From JAKBCQ01 sp021807585 (GTDB lineage Bacteria > Planctomycetota > Planctomycetia > Isosphaerales > Isosphaeraceae): a stretch of DNA of 6,343 nt. The position numbers and the translations under genes are program-made. Shown here piece by piece: positions 1 to 5,156 of this stretch (positions are counted from its first letter, which is position 1; the number at the start of each line of letters is the position of its first letter). A model generated the notes under the pieces. The model had not been told where the DNA came from and searched no databases. It saw nothing but the letters and a program-made list of their open reading frames with translations. The stretch lies in contig DAHWFG010000209.1 of assembly GCA_027325115.1 (NCBI GenBank), positions 1-6,343 of the forward strand, in the 5' to 3' direction.

Positions 1-163
1 TTCGATCGAATTCGAGGGGATGCGACCGATCGTTCGAACCCGCTCCGTAAGTCGAGATCGAGAGGCCGAGGAATCCGCCGAAAACCGCGACGATCGCAAT
101 CGCTACCCTCGCTTGACTCCGGGAATCGATCGATCGAAATCGTGGAAAGGTATCAAATAACAT
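1..163 (-). CDS. N-terminal 54 residues of an exported or membrane-anchored protein (3' end outside window)
   Basis: The frame from ATG 163 is open to the window edge. It encodes a basic N-region (RFRSIDSRSQAR, residues 8-19), a hydrophobic core VAIAIVAVFGGFLGLSIS (20-37) and then the polar stretch TYGAGSNDRSHPLEFDR (38-54). That is the layout of a signal peptide or an N-terminal anchor; cleavage after GA near residue 41 is possible. AGGTAA lies seven nucleotides before the ATG and overlaps the TAG stop of the upstream gene (177-175), 11 nt away, indicating co-transcription. GAGSNDRSHPLEF loosely recalls the mature start of the esterase in this window (GAGFAEPTKSRGPLEF), so a second hydrolase of that type is possible but not shown. 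Confidence 0.7.
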   Translation of the reverse strand, partial: MLFDTFPRFRSIDSRSQARVAIAIVAVFGGFLGLSISTYGAGSNDRSHPLEFDR

Positions 164-170
164 AAGCGTG

Positions 171-176
171 TTACCT
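171..176 (-). promoter_or_regulatory. Ribosome binding site of the truncated exported-protein gene
   Basis: The minus strand reads TAGGTAACACGCTTATG. AGGTAA sits seven nucleotides before the ATG at 163 and shares its first two bases with the stop codon of the 295-aa gene, the same arrangement as at the esterase-HAD junction. Confidence 0.55.
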
Positions 177-1062
177 ACTTGAAGTTGTTTGAATCGTCGA
201 CGCTTCGTCCCCATCCTTTGGGTATTCCCGCGGTATCTTCGGGTTTCACGAGAACCTCGGCGGGATCGAAATCGTTATGCAGATCCCCCTCGGCGAGTTT
301 GACCCGATTTTCCAGTTGCGCAATCCGTAATTCGAGCGCCGCGACGCGGTCTTCAATCGCGTCGGGCCGATGCGGCCGAGGGATCTCGGGATAACCGACC
401 TGACGCTGCAGTGCCTTGAACAAATACATCGGATCGCGTCCCCGATGCGCCCGCGCGATTTTACCCTCTTTTTCGCTGAAGAGAGTCGGAAATTTGGGAT
501 GGAATTCGTCATCGAGCCGGCGACGCTCGGCGACGAAATACGCCGACCGCACGTAAATCAGGTCGGCGAAATCGACGTCGCCCAATCGATCGCGCAGCCT
601 TTCAATATACTCACGCCAGTCGTCGTTGAAATGAGGATCGCTCGCCATCGACGCGATCCCGTCGTTATAGCCGAGACGGTTCCGAGAGATCGTTTCAAAT
701 TGATAGATAAACAAACCGGCGGATGTTGGGGATTCGGATTTGTATTTCGCCTCGCGTTCAAGAATAAGCAAGGCTTGATCGAAGGGGAACTTGCTCGTTT
801 CGTTCTCGCCGCGAGCGATCACGAACGCCTGAAACGGCGCGAAGTAATGCGACATAAGCGACATCGACGGGGCGATGACGCCCGACGCTTTGATTTCGGT
901 CGCGAGGAACGAGATCGCCATCGGCAGTTTGGTCGTTGATAACAGTTCCTCGCCGATCCGCGAAAGGATCTCCTGAGCAGGCATCCCGTCGATCAAACGC
1001 TCGCGGAACGCTTGAAAAAAATACGCTTGCTCGATGTATTCCTCGCGGTCCAAAACGGGCAT
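175..1062 (-). CDS. Unrecognised conserved-looking protein with C-terminal coiled coil, 295 aa
   Basis: No named family is recognised. The protein is soluble, with no signal peptide or membrane segment. The N-terminal part is helical (DREEYIEQAYFFQAFRERL, then QEILSRIGEELLSTTKLPMA). The middle has well-formed motif-like stretches: SHYFAPFQAFVI (71-82), GLFIYQFETISRNRLGY (116-132), DFADLIYVRS (164-173) and FSEKEGKIARAHRGRDP (195-211). Residues of about 234-258 (AIEDRVAALELRIAQLENRV) show heptad-like leucines and charges and probably form a short coiled coil, so the protein may oligomerise. The ATG at 1062 has only a weak GAGAG upstream. I have an uncertain recollection of similar proteins in Planctomycetota genomes. 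It follows the Uma2 gene by 76 nt, and its TAG stop overlaps the likely ribosome binding site of the next gene, so it is probably co-transcribed with that gene. Confidence 0.85.
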   Translation of the reverse strand: MPVLDREEYIEQAYFFQAFRERLIDGMPAQEILSRIGEELLSTTKLPMAISFLATEIKASGVIAPSMSLMSHYFAPFQAFVIARGENETSKFPFDQALLILEREAKYKSESPTSAGLFIYQFETISRNRLGYNDGIASMASDPHFNDDWREYIERLRDRLGDVDFADLIYVRSAYFVAERRRLDDEFHPKFPTLFSEKEGKIARAHRGRDPMYLFKALQRQVGYPEIPRPHRPDAIEDRVAALELRIAQLENRVKLAEGDLHNDFDPAEVLVKPEDTAGIPKGWGRSVDDSNNFK

Positions 1063-1138
1063 GAAACGCTCTCGAAGGCGAAGCGGACGTTCGGGTCGAT
1101 CGGGCTTGATGATAACGTTTGCGGTCGCCTGATGCGAA

Positions 1139-1843
1139 TCAATTGACCGAATCGTCGCGTCGAGCCGCGTCGAGACCCACGATGAATGCTTTATGCTCGG
1201 GAGACGCCTTGCCGAGCGCGAGAACCGCGGTTAGCCGATCCGAGTCGAGCCGAAGAAACGCGTCGACGTCGAGCCAAAAGCCCGGAAACGACTCGCTCCG
1301 TAGGATTCCGTCGGCGTCCGGCGATCGTCGTTCGAATCGACCGTGTCGCGCAACAAACCAAAACAACTCGGCGGGTTCGATCGCGACAACAAGATATTCC
1401 GATATGCCGTTTCGTTCGTAATCGTTTCGTTTGCGACCGAGATCGATGTCTCGGGTCGCCTTGGCGATCTCGATCACGAGCTCGGGGGCGCCCGTGTCAT
1501 ATCCGTCGATCAGGCTAACGCGCCCGCCGTATTCGGGACGGATCGCCGGCAGACCGTCGGGTTGAGGCTCGGAAAGGTCGTCGAGGACGAGCGTCGCGTT
1601 CTCGCTCGCTCGTAAAGCGGGCGACGATTGGGCGAAAACAACGAGTGAGTAAACGATTAGAGCCGCATGCTCTCCATGATCCGCGCTTACCGGCGACGCC
1701 ATCAACACCTCTCCGTCGATCAACTCGGCTCGAAGATCCTCGGGAGAAGCCTCGTAACGGCGGTGAAACTCGGCGCGGCTCAACCGATCCCCGGCGATCA
1801 GCGGAGGCGCGACGACCGTCCGAAATCGATCGGCCGTGCTCAT
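1139..1843 (-). CDS. Uma2 family protein (DUF820, PD-(D/E)XK nuclease fold)
   Basis: A 234-aa protein of the Uma2/DUF820 family, which has a restriction-endonuclease-like fold and is heavily expanded in cyanobacteria and Planctomycetota; its cellular role is poorly known. Visible family features are AELIDGEVLMASPVSADH near residues 39-56, PQPDG with a likely metal-binding Asp96, PELVIEIAKATRD with Glu125, a Lys at 138 in GRKRNDYE, and the typical NGISEYLVV stretch after it. Asp96, Glu125 and Lys138 are consistent with an intact PD-(D/E)XK site. The usual Tyr-Trp of the EYW motif is Tyr-Leu here. The ATG at 1843 is supported by GGAGA eight nucleotides upstream. It has its own promoter and a gap on both sides. 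No transposase or partner toxin gene adjoins it, so a mobile origin is not shown. Confidence 0.88.
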   Translation of the reverse strand: MSTADRFRTVVAPPLIAGDRLSRAEFHRRYEASPEDLRAELIDGEVLMASPVSADHGEHAALIVYSLVVFAQSSPALRASENATLVLDDLSEPQPDGLPAIRPEYGGRVSLIDGYDTGAPELVIEIAKATRDIDLGRKRNDYERNGISEYLVVAIEPAELFWFVARHGRFERRSPDADGILRSESFPGFWLDVDAFLRLDSDRLTAVLALGKASPEHKAFIVGLDAARRDDSVN

Positions 1844-1851
1844 CGGTTCTG

Positions 1852-1856
1852 TCTCC
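1852..1856 (-). promoter_or_regulatory. Ribosome binding site of the Uma2 gene
   Basis: GGAGA on the minus strand lies 8 nt before the ATG at 1843 and supports that start over later in-frame codons. Confidence 0.55.
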
Positions 1857-1898
1857 GGACGAAATACAAGAGTTACCCGGCGAACGCTTCCAAAACGT

Positions 1899-1928
1899 AT
1901 AATACCGCTCGCCGAATCCTCTCGTCAA
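1899..1928 (-). promoter_or_regulatory. Sigma70-type promoter for the Uma2 gene
   Basis: On the minus strand TTGACG (1928-1923; 5 of 6 matches to TTGACA) is followed by an 18-bp spacer and TATTAT (1904-1899; 5 of 6 matches to TATAAT). Transcription would begin near 1892, giving a leader of about 50 nt before the ATG at 1843. The position, in the only sizeable gap upstream of this gene, and the inverted repeat touching the -35 box support a functional promoter. A weaker candidate lies further upstream (2004-1975). Confidence 0.6.
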
Positions 1929-1960
1929 ATCGATCGATCGTCGAAAGGATCGTTCGATTT
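1927..1960. repeat. Inverted repeat, 13-bp arms with one mismatch, abutting the -35 element of the Uma2 promoter
   Basis: AAATCGATCGATC (1927-1939) pairs with GATCGTTCGATTT (1948-1960) around an 8-nt loop; only position 1934/1953 fails to pair. It overlaps the last two bases of the -35 box of the Uma2 promoter and begins 75 nt after the HAD stop. It could be an operator, or a weak terminator of the esterase-HAD transcript, since the minus-strand hairpin ends in UUU but lacks a longer U run. CGATCG is very common in this window, which lowers the significance. Confidence 0.45.
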
Positions 1961-2034
1961 CTAATGTTACCTAAATCATAATATCTTTGTCTAATGTAAG
2001 TAAAGATTTCAATTGATGTTAAAATCGATCGGAT
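1961..2034. other. AT-rich intergenic stretch behind the HAD gene
   Basis: This stretch is much richer in A and T than the rest of the window. It contains a 7-bp direct repeat CTAATGT (1961-1967 and 1991-1997, 30 bp apart), a weak hairpin ATCTTT/AAAGAT (1983-1988 with 2002-2007, 13-nt loop), and a second, weaker promoter-like pair on the minus strand (TTTACT at 2004-1999, 18-bp spacer, TATGAT at 1980-1975). It could be an UP-element-like region for the Uma2 promoter or the 3' untranslated end of the HAD transcript. No recognisable ORF. Confidence 0.4.
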
Positions 2035-2700
2035 TTACCAGCTAAGAACCTGATCGGAAACGTTGCGCAAGTCGGTTACGATCCAATCGGCGGCGGCGAG
2101 TTTCTCGGGTGGAAAGGTCGACGTGACCGCCAAACACTTCGAACCCGCGGCCTTCGCCGCGGCGACTCCCGCGACCGCGTCTTCGACGATCAAACACGAA
2201 GCGGGTTCAACCCCGAGCCGACGGATCGCCTCAAGAAAAATATCGGGAGCGGGCTTCTTCCTCGCAACATCGTCGCCCGTGACGATCGCCGCGAACGTCT
2301 CCGCGGGAATCCCCAGCTCGCGCAGGTTACCCTCCACTTTGATCCGATCGGCGCTCGAAGCCACCGCGAGCTTGAAACCGCGATCGCGACACTTATAAAC
2401 CAATTCGACCGCCCCCGAAAGCGGCTTAAGTTTGCCTTTGATAATATCAAGATAAATTTCGTACGTGCGCGCCTTGTCGCGAGCCGGGTCGAGCTTGATC
2501 CCGAATTTCTCGGCGGGTCCGCCGATGAACCGATCCTCCCCCATCCCCACAAACGGCTTGAACTCCGAGTGACCGATCGTGTACCCCTTCTCGGCGAACA
2601 TCCGCGACGAAGCCTCCATGATGAACGGCTCGGATTCGACGAGAACCCCGTCCATGTCGAATACGACCCCGCGCAATCGCGCCGTCGATTTCATATCCAT
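2035..2700 (-). CDS. HAD-superfamily hydrolase, subfamily IA (beta-phosphoglucomutase / phosphatase-like)
   Basis: A cytoplasmic phosphotransfer enzyme of 221 aa, a normal length for the subfamily. All four HAD motifs are present: motif I FDMDGVLVES with nucleophile Asp15 and acid/base Asp17; motif II AVASSAD with Ser115; motif III RKKPAPD with Lys149; and motif IV IVEDAVAG with Glu173 and Asp174 for magnesium. Residues of about 27-95 form the small helical cap (C1) that sets specificity. The sequence resembles beta-phosphoglucomutases and sugar-phosphate phosphatases; the substrate cannot be told from motifs. The ATG at 2700 is supported by AGGTGA six nucleotides upstream; a second ATG two codons later is less well placed. 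It lies 10 nt behind the esterase, suggesting that the pair processes an exported substrate outside and a phosphorylated product inside the cell. This link is inference. Confidence 0.93.
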   Translation of the reverse strand: MDMKSTARLRGVVFDMDGVLVESEPFIMEASSRMFAEKGYTIGHSEFKPFVGMGEDRFIGGPAEKFGIKLDPARDKARTYEIYLDIIKGKLKPLSGAVELVYKCRDRGFKLAVASSADRIKVEGNLRELGIPAETFAAIVTGDDVARKKPAPDIFLEAIRRLGVEPASCLIVEDAVAGVAAAKAAGSKCLAVTSTFPPEKLAAADWIVTDLRNVSDQVLSW

Positions 2701-2706
2701 AAATAA

Positions 2707-2712
2707 TCACCT
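2707..2712 (-). promoter_or_regulatory. Ribosome binding site of the HAD gene, overlapping the esterase stop
   Basis: The minus strand reads TAGGTGATTATTTATG. AGGTGA lies six nucleotides before the ATG at 2700, and its first two bases belong to the TAG stop of the esterase gene (2713-2711). This supports the chosen start and suggests that ribosomes finishing the esterase hand over to the HAD gene. Confidence 0.7.
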
Positions 2713-4258
2713 ATTTCAACTGAGAACTTTTGGGAAGATAATCCGAGACCGCCGCGTTCATCTCGGCTTCGATCCGTTCGGCGAGTTTGTTATCAAGAAG
2801 GTTCATATGATCTTTGCTAGGAATCACTTCGATCCGCGCGTCCGATCCCAGCCGTTTCAGCGTTTCGTCGAGCCGTTTGACCGCGTCTTCGAGATAAAAC
2901 GTATCGTCCTCGCCCGTGATCACATGAAGCTTCCCTTTCAGTTTGGGAAGCAGCTCGTCCGCCGATCGTTCGATCTTCAAGCGGATGTCGTATTTTTCCC
3001 ACGCTTTGGCGATCGCGGGATCGATCGCTCCCGTTTTTCGATCCCACAATTGAAGCGGCTTTCCGTCGTCGTCGCGCGGGCTGAAGACAGCCTCGAACGA
3101 GCCGAGTTGGCCTCCGGGACCCGTCGCGCCTTCCACCTTGGACATTTGCTCATAATACATGACCGGCTTGAGATTGAACCGAGCGACCGGGAGGGGTTCG
3201 CCTCGATCGTTCTTGAACGCGTTCGCCTTCGGAGCGTAAATATCGATTGTTTGAAAATGCCGGAAATCGACGGGATCGGGGCTCGTCGACCAAACTCCGC
3301 CGAAGGTATCGGGATACGCGATCTGGAGCCAGAGCGAACTCCATCCCCCCGAAGAATGACCCGTCAATAGGCGGGCGCGCGGGTCGGCGATTACGGGAAA
3401 ATGTGCTTCGATATAAGGGATGAATTCTTTGACGAGAGCCTCGCCGCGCGGACCGTTCGTCGCCGAATCGGCGAAGACGTGATGCCCCGTACCGCAATCG
3501 GGGTCGAGGACGATCCTGACGAATCGACCGCCGAAAGCGAGCCGCGGAGTCCGTTCGAAGATCGCCGCCATGTGATGATCGCCGCCGAATCCGGGAATGA
3601 TGTACAAGGAAGGACGTTTTTCGGTTTGATCGATCGTCACCCCTTTGGGCAAAATCACCGCTCCGCGCATCCGGATCGGGCGATGATAAAACGCCGATAA
3701 TAGCGGGCTTGGAATATCGACAAGCTTAATCCGATCGGACTCCTTAAAAGGCTTGGGAGGAACGATCGTATCGATTTTGAGATCGAACTTCGCGGGCTTC
3801 GCGGGATCGAGTTCGGCGACGATCGGCTCGCCGTAGGCGTTCCCCTCCCCCGTCCCAAGATCGTGCGTATCGGGGTTGAGTCGAACGACCGCCTGGATCG
3901 CATATTTGCCGGGTTTGAGCAGCGCAAGCTCGGTCGGATAACCGAGCGAATCGGCGCCGATCACCGCGGGCTCGCCGACCTTCCAGTCCTTGACGTCGAC
4001 CGCGAAGAAAGGGCTCGGGTTGAGAAAATCGGGACCCGTGCGGGGCGGCCGCGGCGCTCCCGGAGTTCCTAAAAAGATATAAACGCGCGTTGAAATCGGC
4101 TCGGGATGAACTTTATCGGTGCGCGTGATTTGAAATTCGAGCGGTCCCCGTGATTTCGTCGGTTCGGCGAATCCCGCTCCGAGGGTCGTCGTGTGCGCCG
4201 CGATGATCGTCAAAAAGAATAAGCCGAATCGATTGCGGAGAATGAAATTGCGAATCAT
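2711..4258 (-). CDS. Secreted alpha/beta-hydrolase-fold esterase (putative esterase D / enterochelin-esterase-like family)
   Basis: A predicted exported serine hydrolase of 515 aa. The start at ATG 4258 is preferred over an in-frame TTG at 4333 because it places a signal peptide exactly at the N-terminus: basic MIRNFILRNR, hydrophobic FGLFFLTIIAA, and likely cleavage after GAGFA (residue 31). A G-rich Shine-Dalgarno-like run lies about 9-12 nt upstream. Residues of about 32-175 form a beta-rich N-terminal part (PLEFQITR, STRVYIFL, PGKYAIQAVVRL). The hydrolase domain follows, with SLYIIPGFGG, LDPDCGTGHHVFADS and the nucleophile elbow GHSSGG (Ser302). The acid residue is probably Asp451 or Asp452 in GEDDTFY and the catalytic His is His484 in SKDHMN. 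Substrate is unknown; carbohydrate-ester or siderophore-ester cleavage would fit the family. The gene ends in TAG, and that stop overlaps the ribosome binding site of the HAD gene, so the two are probably one operon. No clear promoter was found in the 136 nt upstream. Confidence 0.9.
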   Translation of the reverse strand: MIRNFILRNRFGLFFLTIIAAHTTTLGAGFAEPTKSRGPLEFQITRTDKVHPEPISTRVYIFLGTPGAPRPPRTGPDFLNPSPFFAVDVKDWKVGEPAVIGADSLGYPTELALLKPGKYAIQAVVRLNPDTHDLGTGEGNAYGEPIVAELDPAKPAKFDLKIDTIVPPKPFKESDRIKLVDIPSPLLSAFYHRPIRMRGAVILPKGVTIDQTEKRPSLYIIPGFGGDHHMAAIFERTPRLAFGGRFVRIVLDPDCGTGHHVFADSATNGPRGEALVKEFIPYIEAHFPVIADPRARLLTGHSSGGWSSLWLQIAYPDTFGGVWSTSPDPVDFRHFQTIDIYAPKANAFKNDRGEPLPVARFNLKPVMYYEQMSKVEGATGPGGQLGSFEAVFSPRDDDGKPLQLWDRKTGAIDPAIAKAWEKYDIRLKIERSADELLPKLKGKLHVITGEDDTFYLEDAVKRLDETLKRLGSDARIEVIPSKDHMNLLDNKLAERIEAEMNAAVSDYLPKSSQLK

Positions 4259-4394
4259 CCGGGAAATCCCCCTCCCCTGGCGCTTCAAACGTCGTCTCGC
4301 TATGACCGTGCGAAGCGCGTCGCGCGATCTCAAGGATCGAGCCGATATCGTTAAGATGATCGAATGTAGCGAAGCGAACGTCTCGTGTCCACGA

Positions 4395-5039
4395 TCATCC
4401 GATCACGACGGGGACGGGAAGAAGCGGGTGCTCGGCGAGCATCCGGTCGAGGTCGTACCGGGGTAACGGACTGAAATGACGCGCCGCGAGCCGCGTCGAT
4501 CCAAGAACACATTCTTTTTCAAGAACATAATAGCGATTATAAAGATCGATCGTTCGATTGACCGGGCCGACGTCGAGCTCGGCGAGCAGTTTTGCCCAAC
4601 GCGTGTTGAAGCGAGCGCACGCGAATGCGAGATCGCCCGCGACGGCTCGAATCTTCCTCGGGGAAGCGAGCCGATCTCCCCAGTTCGGCGGCTCGGCCGA
4701 GCAGATCGACCAGAGTTCGTCGATCGGCTCGACGAAAGCGAACCGATAATCGTCTACGCAAGTGACGACTCCCGCCCATTGCTTGAGCCGAAGCCGAACC
4801 ATATCGAGCAGCTCGGAGCGTTTCTCCGTAAGTTTTTCACGCAATTTGGCGACCGCGAATTCGGCGTCTTGGCCGCGCCTTACGAACGCCGGGACGTCGA
4901 AAAGACGCAACAATTCGCGCGCCTCGGCGGCGTCGGGCGTGACTTTCGCCCCGTCTTCATCAAGCTCGCCGGCGGCTTCTCCTTCCAATCGAATCGTCCT
5001 CTCGCAGCCCAAGCGATCGACGCCGAACTCCACGATCAT
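4395..5039 (-). CDS. Unrecognised conserved-looking soluble protein, 214 aa from the only in-frame ATG; possibly N-terminally truncated
   Basis: I do not recognise a named family. The protein is acidic-to-neutral with no signal peptide or membrane segment, so it is probably cytoplasmic. It opens with a short hydrophobic, strand-like stretch (MIVEFGVDRLGCE) and continues with a Glu/Ala-rich part and helical segments (RRGQDAEFAVAKLREKLTEK). Near 160-188 is a motif-like stretch, NRTIDLYNRYYVLEKE then LAARHF, of the kind usually conserved. The ATG at 5039 is the only ATG/GTG/TTG in frame after an upstream TAG, but it has no visible Shine-Dalgarno sequence and begins in the middle of a hydrophobic run (RVIIVP-MIVEFGV). 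That suggests the true N-terminus lies further upstream (see the entry at 5040-5156). It follows E2 by 113 nt and may belong to the same transcript. I recall similar hypothetical proteins in Planctomycetota, unverified. Confident that it is coding; function unknown. Confidence 0.75.
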   Translation of the reverse strand: MIVEFGVDRLGCERTIRLEGEAAGELDEDGAKVTPDAAEARELLRLFDVPAFVRRGQDAEFAVAKLREKLTEKRSELLDMVRLRLKQWAGVVTCVDDYRFAFVEPIDELWSICSAEPPNWGDRLASPRKIRAVAGDLAFACARFNTRWAKLLAELDVGPVNRTIDLYNRYYVLEKECVLGSTRLAARHFSPLPRYDLDRMLAEHPLLPVPVVIG

Positions 5040-5156
5040 CGGAACGATGATAACCCGAGTCGGGTTCGTGGCGAAACGCCGTCTCTGCTGCGCATCCTAA
5101 GCCGAAGCCGCGTCGGTCGCTTCCAATGCTTGAATCAAAGGATTCGTTGATATCAC
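5040..5156 (-). other. Probable upstream part of the 214-aa gene: GTG overlapping the E2 stop, interrupted by an in-frame TAG
   Basis: Read in the frame of the gene at 4395-5039, this stretch gives a GTG at 5156-5154, then MISTNPLIQALEATDAASA, a TAG at 5099-5097, then DAQQRRRFATNPTRVIIVP leading straight into the ATG at 5039. The GTG overlaps the TGA of E2 (5155-5153) as GTGA, a common arrangement for translationally coupled genes. Both sides of the TAG look like ordinary protein, and the 19 codons after it have mostly G or C in third position (13 of 19). A CAG-to-TAG change would account for the stop. Alternatives are a short coupled peptide followed by re-initiation, a sequencing error, or chance. 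TAG is used as a normal stop by two other genes here, so a reassigned code is unlikely. Confidence 0.45.

Noticed and set aside
370..939. Plus-strand open frame of 189 codons
   Set aside because: It lies wholly opposite the 295-aa gene, has no ribosome binding site, and its translation is Arg/Asp-rich with no recognisable motif. Palindromic CGATCG/TCGA content keeps antisense frames open here.
1515..1928. Minus-strand frame of 137 codons overlapping the Uma2 gene
   Set aside because: Mostly inside the Uma2 gene in another frame, Arg/Ser-rich, and it would start upstream of the predicted transcription start.
1983..2007. Hairpin ATCTTT/AAAGAT as a terminator of the HAD transcript
   Set aside because: Only six weak base pairs with a 13-nt loop and no following U tract; not a convincing terminator.
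2579..3370. Plus-strand open frame of 263 codons
   Set aside because: Antisense to the HAD and esterase genes, both of which have full catalytic motifs on the minus strand; its composition is typical of a reversed coding frame.
4256..4333. TTG start extending the esterase by 25 residues
   Set aside because: It would put a highly basic segment in front of a complete signal peptide; the ATG at 4258 has a G-rich ribosome binding site and gives a normal export signal.
5036..5095. 19-codon frame from ATG 5095 whose TGA overlaps the ATG at 5039 (ATGA)
   Set aside because: It could be a coupled leader peptide, but there is no ribosome binding site, and the alternative frame across the same bases has better third-position GC and joins smoothly to the 214-aa protein. 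Kept only as an alternative.
4476..5150. Plus-strand open frame of 224 codons
   Set aside because: Antisense to the 214-aa gene. The minus-strand product has a more natural composition and its upstream frame joins the E2 stop; this frame starts and ends without supporting signals.
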